A stretch of DNA of 64,000 nt from Candidatus Sulfopaludibacter sp. SbA3 (GTDB lineage: Bacteria; Acidobacteriota; Vicinamibacteria; Vicinamibacterales; UBA2999). The notes beneath the pieces were generated by a model that made no database searches, was not told the DNA's origin, and saw nothing but the letters and a program-made list of their open reading frames with translations. Each line of letters starts with the position of its first letter. The stretch's first letter is position 1. Positions 28,626 through 36,521 of this stretch are shown piece after piece. Position numbers and translations under genes: made by a program. The DNA is taken from assembly GCA_945903265.1 (NCBI GenBank), contig CAMDNQ010000003.1, positions 62,001-126,000 of the forward strand, read 5' to 3'.

Positions 28626-29333
28626 TTGGGAGTTCGGCTTTTCATCGGTAATTTGCCATACGGGGCAACGGAGGCGGACCTCCGGGCCCACTTCGCACCC
28701 GTCGCGGAACCATCGCACGTTGTGATGCCGGTGGATCGCGAGACGGGACGTCCGCGTGGATTTGCGTTCGTCGAGTTCGCCGAGCGCCCCCAGGCCGAAG
28801 AAGTCATCCGCAAATTCGACGCGCAGCCATTCCAGGGCCGCAATCTCGCGGTCAGCGAAGCGCGCGCGCGCGAGGATCGCCCGCCAGGCGGCTTTTCAGG
28901 TCCTCGGCCAGGCGGCTTCAGCGGTCCCAGACCAGGCGGGTTTTCCGGTCCACGTCCAGGCGGGTTCGGCGGCGGCGGATTTAGCGGCGGATTCGGCGGG
29001 GGCGGAGGCGGGTCAGCGCGCCCTGGCGGCCCGCCCGGCGCCGGCGGTTCCCGCGATCGATCGGCCAACTTCGGCCCCCCCGCGCCTCCCCGCCGTCTTC
29101 GCGGCAAGAAGGGCGCGCAGCAGGAATACAAGCCGCGCGGCCCCATCAAGGAGCGCTCGGGCGGACGGATCTACGCCGTCGACGATCTCGAAGGGGACGA
29201 CGCCCTCGAAGCGGACAATTTGGCGACGAAGGATGCGGAAGACGGGGATATCGACACCGCCCCCGCAGCTGATGTCGATGTGGATCTTGAAAATGACGCC
29301 GATGATCTCGAGGATGACGACGATCAGACCTAA
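28626..29333 (+). CDS. RRM RNA-binding protein with Gly-rich repeats and acidic tail
   Basis: A 235-residue RNA-binding protein. The start is a TTG at 28626 preceded by GGGGA; no in-frame ATG precedes the domain. Residues 3-78 form one RNA recognition motif with RNP2 LFIGNL and RNP1 RGFAFVEF. Next comes a PGGFSGPR tandem repeat and a Gly-rich FGGGG stretch (~residues 87-140), then a basic patch (RRLRGKKGAQQEYKPRGPIKER) and a strongly acidic C-terminus rich in Asp and Glu. It resembles cold-inducible bacterial RRM proteins, but the long basic-acidic tail is unusual and could drive condensate formation. Its own promoter is visible. The flippase-like gene follows with no gap. Confidence 0.88.
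   Translation: MGVRLFIGNLPYGATEADLRAHFAPVAEPSHVVMPVDRETGRPRGFAFVEFAERPQAEEVIRKFDAQPFQGRNLAVSEARAREDRPPGGFSGPRPGGFSGPRPGGFSGPRPGGFGGGGFSGGFGGGGGGSARPGGPPGAGGSRDRSANFGPPAPPRRLRGKKGAQQEYKPRGPIKERSGGRIYAVDDLEGDDALEADNLATKDAEDGDIDTAPAADVDVDLENDADDLEDDDDQT
28882..28968 (+). repeat. 24-bp tandem repeat encoding PGGFSGPR
   Basis: Three full 24-bp units beginning CCAGGCGG at 28882, 28906 and 28930, plus a partial fourth, lie in frame in the RRM gene. Copy number is likely to vary between strains. Confidence 0.85.
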
Positions 29334-30314
29334 GTGATCCGATCCGTCCCCCAACTCGTATCGGTGGCGGCGATCGTCATCGGCATCGCGCTCTTCATCC
29401 TTACCCTCTTCTACATCGACCTCGACGAAACGATGGCCAGCGCCAGCCGTCTGGGACTGGCGCTGCCCGTCATCCTCCTGCCCGGCGCGTGCTGGCAGCT
29501 GCTGCGCACGTGGGGATGGGCGATCTCGTTTCCGGAGGCCGTGCGGCCGCCGTTTACGCGCCTGTTTCGCGTCCGACTCGCGGCCGACGCGATCGGCTTT
29601 TTCACGGTCAGGGGCCTGGCGGGCGAACCGCTCAAGGTGGTCCTGCTGTACGACCGCGTCGCCCCGGAAGTGACCACCGCCGCGGTGGCACTCGAGCGCC
29701 TGGCATTCGCGGTGGTCGGGATCCTGATCGCGTTTTTCATTTCGTTCGCGGCGCTCACCAGCCTGTCGATGCCGGGCGCGTGGGACACCGTCTTTACGCT
29801 GCTGATGATTGGAGCCGTGGTCGTGCTCGCCGCGCTCTGGGCGATGGCCCGGCGGCGCACCGGCGACTACCTGGGGCGGTTCGTCGGCCTGATCGAGCGG
29901 CTGACCGGGCGGCGGCTCGCCTCCTCGCGCGTAATCAAGTTCATTCTCGACGTGGAAGATGTCCTGCTCGATCTGCTGCGCGGCGGTCAGCACCGGCTGG
30001 TCACGCTCACGGGGCTGGCGGTCGTCTGCTACGCGCTGATGACGCTCGAGGTGTGGCTTGTCTTCTGGGCCGTCGGCGAGTCGATTGGCCTGATCGAGGC
30101 ACTCGCGGTCGAAACGTTCGCCCGGCTGGCCAGCGTGGCATCGGCTGCGGTGCCCGGCAACATCGGCACGCTCGAAGCGTCGAACGCGGCGGTCGTCGCG
30201 GCACTCGGGCTGGGCGGCGGCGGCGCGCTGGCGCTGGCCCGCCGCATCCGCGCGCTGCTATGGGCGGCGGTCGGACTGGCGCTGTACCCGCGGATCCACG
30301 AACGGCGCCAGTGA
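29334..30314 (+). CDS. lysylphosphatidylglycerol synthase TM-like (flippase-like) membrane protein
   Basis: A 326-residue integral membrane protein with about eight TM helices, of the LPG_synthase_TM/UPF0104 family (the flippase part of MprF without the synthetase). The GTG start directly abuts the TAA of the RRM gene, so they are probably co-transcribed. Recognisable family pieces are FFTVRGLAGEPLKVVLLYDR, ALERLAFAVVGI and the C-terminal SAAVPGNIGTLEASNAAVVAALGLGG. The role is likely transfer of a lipid or lipid-linked molecule across the membrane; the substrate is unknown. The last 57 nt overlap a convergent gene in antisense. Confidence 0.85.
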   Translation: MIRSVPQLVSVAAIVIGIALFILTLFYIDLDETMASASRLGLALPVILLPGACWQLLRTWGWAISFPEAVRPPFTRLFRVRLAADAIGFFTVRGLAGEPLKVVLLYDRVAPEVTTAAVALERLAFAVVGILIAFFISFAALTSLSMPGAWDTVFTLLMIGAVVVLAALWAMARRRTGDYLGRFVGLIERLTGRRLASSRVIKFILDVEDVLLDLLRGGQHRLVTLTGLAVVCYALMTLEVWLVFWAVGESIGLIEALAVETFARLASVASAAVPGNIGTLEASNAAVVAALGLGGGGALALARRIRALLWAAVGLALYPRIHERRQ

Positions 30315-31160
30315 TTCGACGGGGAGCCTCTTGTAGGCGAACCAGTCGATCGCGAAGTCGATCACCAGCCGGCGCAGCACCAGCGCACGCCCGCGTCCCT
30401 TCATCGTCAGCCGCGTGGGCATCCACAGGTTGCCCTCCACCGGCTCGCGGGTGAGCGTCACGGTCGTCCCCTCACTCAGTTTCGCCACCATCCCGTAGCC
30501 GTACGACATGTCGCCCGTCGACGTCGCCTCGAGGGAGAAGACCTCGTTGACGCGTTCGTCCACATACAACGTCCCGTTGAACTTCTGCGCGATGCGTCCC
30601 TGCCGGGTGGACGGAGTCGCGTCGGCCTTCCCCGCGAAACCAATCGCGATCGCCGGCACGCCCTTGTGTGTCACACGGCCCTTCATCGTGAATGCCAAGG
30701 TGTCGACCACGTCATCGACGGCACGCTGCCGCCGCTCACGGGCCCGCTGCGCCTCGCCCTCGAGCACCCGCGGATCCGCGGCGGTGCGTGCGGCAATGTC
30801 CTTCTGCACCTCTGCGAAACGTGTCCGGTAGCGCTGATCCTGCGCCGCCACCTGCGTGGCCGGAATCCGCACGCCGTCCTTTTCAATCAAACGCCGGTAT
30901 GTGAGCCGCCGCGTGGGCGACGGGTACACCTCGAACACGCTCTTCCCGCCGGTGCCCAGCTTGCCGAACGGATTGGTGTGAATGTCAGTCCGGCGCTCAC
31001 CGTAGGTATAGCGATGCGTTTCGCGTTCGGCCCGGACGAGATTCTCGCGGACGGCCCGGAACAGGGCGTCGGCATCGGGAAGAGGACGATCCTGAGCCGT
31101 GCTCGCGCTGCCAAATCCCAAAGCCCAAATCCCGAATCCCAACGCGAGCAGAATTCTCAT
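30258..31160 (-). CDS. secreted LolA-like hypothetical protein
   Basis: A ~300-residue exported protein. I start at ATG 31160, which overlaps the aminotransferase stop as ATGA. The signal peptide is LLALGFGIWALGFGSASTAQ, whose duplicated ALGFG is encoded by a GGGATTTGGG-type repeat. The mature part is mostly beta (TYGERRTDI, KSVFEVYPSPTRRLTYRRLI, GVPAIAIGFAGKAD, FNGTLYVDERVNEVFSLEA, RLTMKGRGRALVLRRLVIDF), similar in outline to LolA/LppX outer-membrane sorting folds. That is structural inference; no binding residue can be named. The 3' end overlaps the convergent flippase-like gene by 57 nt. Confidence 0.7.
   Translation of the reverse strand: MRILLALGFGIWALGFGSASTAQDRPLPDADALFRAVRENLVRAERETHRYTYGERRTDIHTNPFGKLGTGGKSVFEVYPSPTRRLTYRRLIEKDGVRIPATQVAAQDQRYRTRFAEVQKDIAARTAADPRVLEGEAQRARERRQRAVDDVVDTLAFTMKGRVTHKGVPAIAIGFAGKADATPSTRQGRIAQKFNGTLYVDERVNEVFSLEATSTGDMSYGYGMVAKLSEGTTVTLTREPVEGNLWMPTRLTMKGRGRALVLRRLVIDFAIDWFAYKRLPVESLAPFVDPRVQRQSDRRP
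31111..31143. repeat. GGGATTTGGG phrase repeat in a signal peptide
   Basis: Read on the minus strand: GGGATTCGGGATTTGGGC, then TTTGGGATTTGG. In frame, it encodes the hydrophobic core ALGFGIWALGFG of the 30258-31160 signal peptide. Confidence 0.75.
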
Positions 31161-32290
31161 ACGCGGCACAGCCTCTCCGCCGCCGCCTGCAGCGTTTCAT
31201 CGCGCTTCGCAAAGCAGAACCGCAGCACCGGTCCGGGATCGACGCCGGACAGAAACGGCGACAACGGAATCGAGGCGACCCCATGCTCACGAACCAGTCG
31301 GAGCGCGTAGTCCGAGTCGCGCTCGCTGGTGATGGCCGAGTAATCAAGCAGCTGGAAAAATGTGCCGCGGCACGGCAGGGGCCGGAACCGTGAGCCGCGA
31401 ATCAGCCGGAGAAACGTGTCGCGCTTGGCCTGATAAAAGCGCGTGACATCCCCGCACGCCGGATCCCGATCGACGAATCCGGCATAGGCGCGTTGCACCG
31501 GCGTGTTGACGGCGTACGTCACCCACTGGTGCACGCCCGCCACCGCCGCGAGCAGAGGTTCCGGCGCGCAGCAATAGCCGACCTTCCAGCCGGTCGTGTG
31601 ATAGGTCTTCCCGAACGAGCTGATGACGACCGCCCGCGCCGCAATGTCGGGATATCGCGCCACGCTTTCGTGGCGGGCGCCGTCGAACACGATGTGCTCG
31701 TACACCTCGTCGGAGACGACGAAGGCGTCCGTGGTCTGCAGCACGCGCCCCAGCTCGCGCATGTCTCCGGCGTCGAGAATCGTCCCTGTCGGATTGTGGG
31801 GCGAATTGATCACGATGGCCCGGGTGCGCGGCGTGACAGCCCGACGGACGTCATCCCAGTCGACGCGGAACTCAGGGCTGCGCAGCGTGACGAAGACCGG
31901 CGTGCCTCCGCTCAGCTGAATCGCCGGCACATACGAGTCGTACGCGGGTTGGAAGAGCACCACTTCGTCGCCGGGCCGGACGAGCGCGGTCAGCGTGCTG
32001 AAGAGGCCCTCGGTGGCGCCGGACGTCACGACGATCTCGGTCGCGGGATCGTACCGTCGTCCGTACAGTTTCTCGATCTTGCGAGACAGCGCCTCGCGAA
32101 GCGCAGACACGCCGAGCATGGGCGCGTACTGGTTGAAGCCGTCGCGCATCTCGCGCGTCACGGCCTCGATGAGATCGGGTGCGGTGTTGAAGTCGGGAAA
32201 GCCCTGGCCGAGATTGATCGCGCCCAGCTCGTCGGCGAGACTCGACATCGTGGCGAAAATCGTGACGCCGCCGGACGCCAGCTTCAGCAC
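31157..32290 (-). CDS. class I/II PLP aminotransferase, methionine aminotransferase-like
   Basis: A 377-residue fold-type I PLP enzyme. It shows INLGQGFPDF near the N-terminus, TSGATEGLFSTLTALVRPGDEV, INSPHNPTGTI with the conserved Asn (~165), SDEVYEHIVFDG with the Asp-Glu pair, and the PLP lysine in SSFGKTYHTTGWKVGY (~residue 225). This pattern matches the YbdL/kynurenine aminotransferase group, which prefers methionine, glutamine or aromatic amino acids. It starts with GTG at 32290, 4 nt after the small protein gene, in the run headed by the SahR-like regulator and ahcY. A methionine salvage link is attractive but inferred. Confidence 0.88.
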   Translation of the reverse strand: MLKLASGGVTIFATMSSLADELGAINLGQGFPDFNTAPDLIEAVTREMRDGFNQYAPMLGVSALREALSRKIEKLYGRRYDPATEIVVTSGATEGLFSTLTALVRPGDEVVLFQPAYDSYVPAIQLSGGTPVFVTLRSPEFRVDWDDVRRAVTPRTRAIVINSPHNPTGTILDAGDMRELGRVLQTTDAFVVSDEVYEHIVFDGARHESVARYPDIAARAVVISSFGKTYHTTGWKVGYCCAPEPLLAAVAGVHQWVTYAVNTPVQRAYAGFVDRDPACGDVTRFYQAKRDTFLRLIRGSRFRPLPCRGTFFQLLDYSAITSERDSDYALRLVREHGVASIPLSPFLSGVDPGPVLRFCFAKRDETLQAAAERLCRV

Positions 32291-32294
32291 CGCC

Positions 32295-32540
32295 TCATTC
32301 TACCCATTGCCATAACTTGAGCGAGAGCAGCGGATACCGTGTGCGAATCTGTACGACGTGCGCGTAGTAGTCCGTTTTCGCGAGCTGCTTCTGCAGCAGG
32401 CGGTCGCGGAGGCGCCTCAGTTCGTACCGGTAGAGGTCGTTGACGAAGTCGTGAACGAGCTGCGGAGGGGTGTCCCCGGTGGGCGCGATTCCGTGGACGG
32501 CGAGCTGATGGAGAACGTCCTGGCGGTAGCGAGGGCTCAC
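32295..32540 (-). CDS. small conserved hypothetical protein
   Basis: An 81-residue protein starting at GTG 32540, which overlaps the TGA of the gene upstream (GTGA). The sequence is helical and basic (LHQLAVHGI, PQLVHDFVNDLYRYELRRLRDRLLQKQLAKTDYYAHVVQIR), ends LSLKLWQWVE, and has no TM segment or enzymatic motif. The block from SPRYRQDVLHQL to the end looks compact and conserved; I recall similar small ORFs beside kinase or TPR genes in acidobacteria but cannot name a function. An overlapping frame at 32284-32604 is out of phase and was rejected. Confidence 0.7.
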   Translation of the reverse strand: MSPRYRQDVLHQLAVHGIAPTGDTPPQLVHDFVNDLYRYELRRLRDRLLQKQLAKTDYYAHVVQIRTRYPLLSLKLWQWVE

Positions 32541-33958
32541 CGCGGACAGCCGCCGAGGTACGCGCGCGCTTCCGCGATCTCGACTGGCAGGCCCGGACGC
32601 GCACCCCACACGTCGGCGAGGCGCCGGTAGGCGGTGCACGCCGCAGGCATATCGTTCAGCCGCCGCGCCGATCTCGCGAGGCCCGACAGAATGCGGAGCG
32701 TGAACCCCACGCGCTCGGCCGCCTCTGTGTACGCGCGCCGCGCCTCGTCGTAGCGTGAGACCTGCAGCCAGAAATCACCCGCGAGTTCCGACGCCGACAC
32801 GATCGGCGCGCCGCCCTGCATGGCCGCCAGCTGCAGCGACTCCATCTGGATGGCCGAGTCGATGTACAGACGCATTTCGTCGCGCTCACTCTGCGCCGCA
32901 GCTGAGGCCGCCTGCAGCACGAGGCGCGCGATTTCGGCGGCGCCCGGCCGGCCCCCGGAGATCTCCCCGAGCGTTGTGAGCGATGCGTGCACGGGCGCGA
33001 GCGCGCTCGGATCGCCACCGTCTCGAAAAGCCTCGCGCGCGCCGATCAGGCCGCGCACGTACAACACTGCCAGGCGCGCGAACGCGTCACCGCGCCCGGC
33101 TGCCGCCTCGAGCAGTGAGAGCGCCCCCTCGAGATCGAACTCGGTGGCGTGCACCCTTGCTTCGGTGATGAGCGTCGTCGTATCGCGGCTGTCTGTGACC
33201 GGAAGCGGACGGCGTACCGGTGCCGGAGAGGACGGTGGCACCGGAGAAGCTGCCGGTGACGCCGCGGGCGCGCGCCGCATAACAGGTTCGGGAGGCGCAG
33301 GTTCCGCTTCGGAGGCCGGCGCAGACGTCATTGCCGCACGCGGGCGTGGGCTCGGATCGGTCGCCACGTAGTCGCGAATCTCCGTCTGTTCAGGCGGCAG
33401 CAGTTCGCGCTCGGGCACGGGCGGCGGCGCGGGAATCGCGGGAACGACGGGCGTGTCCGGAGGCGCGGACTGCGCGGCAAGCGCCGCCTCCTCGGGAGCG
33501 TCCTCACCACCTCCCACGGCGAACATGCCGATCGCGATGGCCACAACGGCCACTGCCGCCGCGATCACCCATCCACGCTTCGGCGCCGGGACGTCCCGCC
33601 GCACCGCTGTCCCAAACGCTGCCCCAAGCGCTGGCCCAAAGGCCGGCTGGACACCAGGAACGAGCGGAGCGGCCGCAGGGTGAATGGGTTCCGAGACGAC
33701 GTAGATGGCCTGGGGATCGACGCCGACGAGATGAATGGTGAGGGGATCCGGCTGGACGCGGGCGGCAGCCGCGCGCACATGCTGTTCGAAGCGATCGCGA
33801 ACGTCCTCGTCCTGCGCGGCGTTGGTCCGCAGGACGTGAATCGCGACGTCGCGATCGTTCTCGTCGTCGCGAGCCGCGTAGACCTCCCCGAAGCCGGGGA
33901 GGTCCACGCGCTCAACAATCTGGAACGGGCCGAGTCGGGTGCCGCTGCTGAGCGACAT
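32537..33958 (-). CDS. membrane protein with degenerate Ser/Thr kinase N-lobe and TPR-like region
   Basis: A 473-residue protein. Residues 1-50 copy the start of acidobacterial Ser/Thr kinases: SGTRLGPFQIVERVDLPGFGEVYAARD keeps the glycine-loop position, but only in part, and VAIHVL has His where the ATP-binding Lys of VAIKVL should be. The chain has no catalytic loop, no DFG and no C-lobe. A TM helix follows (~residues 130-150, WVIAAAVAVVAIAIGMFAVGG), then a Pro-rich linker and a C-terminal helical TPR-like domain (ALSLLEAAAGRGDAFARLAVLYVRG). It is therefore not a kinase. It might be a docking or sensing protein. It lies 15 nt after ahcY. Confidence 0.75.
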   Translation of the reverse strand: MSLSSGTRLGPFQIVERVDLPGFGEVYAARDDENDRDVAIHVLRTNAAQDEDVRDRFEQHVRAAAARVQPDPLTIHLVGVDPQAIYVVSEPIHPAAAPLVPGVQPAFGPALGAAFGTAVRRDVPAPKRGWVIAAAVAVVAIAIGMFAVGGGEDAPEEAALAAQSAPPDTPVVPAIPAPPPVPERELLPPEQTEIRDYVATDPSPRPRAAMTSAPASEAEPAPPEPVMRRAPAASPAASPVPPSSPAPVRRPLPVTDSRDTTTLITEARVHATEFDLEGALSLLEAAAGRGDAFARLAVLYVRGLIGAREAFRDGGDPSALAPVHASLTTLGEISGGRPGAAEIARLVLQAASAAAQSERDEMRLYIDSAIQMESLQLAAMQGGAPIVSASELAGDFWLQVSRYDEARRAYTEAAERVGFTLRILSGLARSARRLNDMPAACTAYRRLADVWGARPGLPVEIAEARAYLGGCPR

Positions 33959-33973
33959 AGCCCGGAGATTGTA

Positions 33974-35476
<1,503 letters not shown>

Positions 35477-35489
35477 GGTCTCCTCATTC

Positions 35490-35516
35490 GTCCGGCTGAA
35501 GCCGGACACTACGTAC
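35490..35516 (-). repeat. REP-type palindrome (VRLKPDTT element) in the regulator-ahcY gap
   Basis: The palindrome GTCCGGCTGAAGCCGGAC is joined to ACTACGTAC. The opposite-orientation copy at 60609-60635 differs at one base over 27. A frame through it reads VRLKPDTTY. It can form an 8-bp hairpin in the sahR-ahcY transcript. Confidence 0.85.
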
Positions 35517-35519
35517 GAA

Positions 35520-36455
35520 CTACCGTTGTCTTGTCGCGACCGCCGCAAACAGCGCGGGGCCCTTTGCGTCCTGATCGACGGGCAGCGGCCGGACACGGAC
35601 GTTGCCGAATCCTGCGCCGTTCAGGAACTTCGTGATCTGCTTGTCGGAGAACCCGAGCCAGACGTGCCCCATCTGGTGCTGGTACTCTTCGCGCTCGTGC
35701 GGCAGCATGTCGACGATCAGCACGCGGCCGCCCGGCTGGACGACGCGCGCGACTTCGGCGAGGGCACGCGCGGGATCGGGCGAATAGTGCAGGACGAGCG
35801 ACATCATCGCCGCGTCGAGTTCGCCCGCCTGAATCGGCAGCGCTTCGAGCTCGCCCTGCCGGATGTCCACATTCGCGTGCTCGCCGACGCGCCCGCGCGC
35901 GGCGTCGAGCATCTCGGGCGACGCGTCGACTGCAATCACCCGATGGACGTGGGGGGCCACCGTTTCCGTCAACTGCCCCGTCCCGCATCCGAGATCGCCG
36001 ACCGTCAGGGACGGATCGATCAACCCGAGCACGGCCCACAGGTAGAAGCTGTCCCCGAACAAATCGCCGCGCAGGCGATCCCAGCCCGCCGACGCCGTGG
36101 CAAAAAATTCCTGCGATTTCGCGCGCCGGCGCGCCAGCACGCCCGACAGCCGATGTTCGTCCTGCCCTGCGGCAGCGGTCCCTGCAACCTGATCACGAAT
36201 GAGCGGCCACAACTGACTCGCCCCTGAATCGAGGTCGTCGAGCGGCATGCTGTAGAACCGGCTCGTCCCGTCCCGGCGCGAGACGACCCAGTCGTCATCC
36301 GCCAGCGTTTTCAAATGACGGCTCACGCTCGACTGCGGGAGCTGGAGCGCTCCACACAGCTCCCCCACCGTCAGCTCATGTTTCTCGAGCAGGAGGAGGA
36401 TTCGGCACCGCGTTGGGTCGGCCAGAGCCGACATGTGATCGAGGATGGCAACCAT
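35520..36455 (-). CDS. ArsR-family regulator fused to methyltransferase domain (SahR-like)
   Basis: A 311-residue fusion. Residues ~1-85 are an ArsR winged helix ([41 protein letters not shown]), lacking the metal-binding ELCVC motif. Residues ~100-300 form a class I methyltransferase fold ([11 protein letters not shown] motif [42 protein letters not shown]). This architecture matches SahR, an SAH-responsive repressor of SAM-cycle genes known in Proteobacteria, where the methyltransferase-like domain binds SAH as a signal. Directly downstream is ahcY. The start codon lies inside a 32-bp inverted repeat (36450-36481), consistent with autorepression. A paralogue precedes metH. Confidence 0.88.
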   Translation of the reverse strand: MVAILDHMSALADPTRCRILLLLEKHELTVGELCGALQLPQSSVSRHLKTLADDDWVVSRRDGTSRFYSMPLDDLDSGASQLWPLIRDQVAGTAAAGQDEHRLSGVLARRRAKSQEFFATASAGWDRLRGDLFGDSFYLWAVLGLIDPSLTVGDLGCGTGQLTETVAPHVHRVIAVDASPEMLDAARGRVGEHANVDIRQGELEALPIQAGELDAAMMSLVLHYSPDPARALAEVARVVQPGGRVLIVDMLPHEREEYQHQMGHVWLGFSDKQITKFLNGAGFGNVRVRPLPVDQDAKGPALFAAVATRQR

Positions 36456-36481
36456 CTATCCGTTTATGCGGATGAATGGTT
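36450..36481. promoter_or_regulatory. operator-like inverted repeat over the SahR-like start
   Basis: AACCATCTATCCG, six bases TTTATG, CGGATGAATGGTT: 13-bp arms with two mismatches. The core ATCCGTTTATGCGGAT (36458-36473) matches the 54139-54154 site in pattern. It covers the start codon; TTGACT lies upstream at 36504-36499 on the minus strand. Confidence 0.7.
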
Positions 36482-36521
36482 GCATATATTTAGACGGTAG
36501 TCAACGGCGGTCGCCGCCTGC

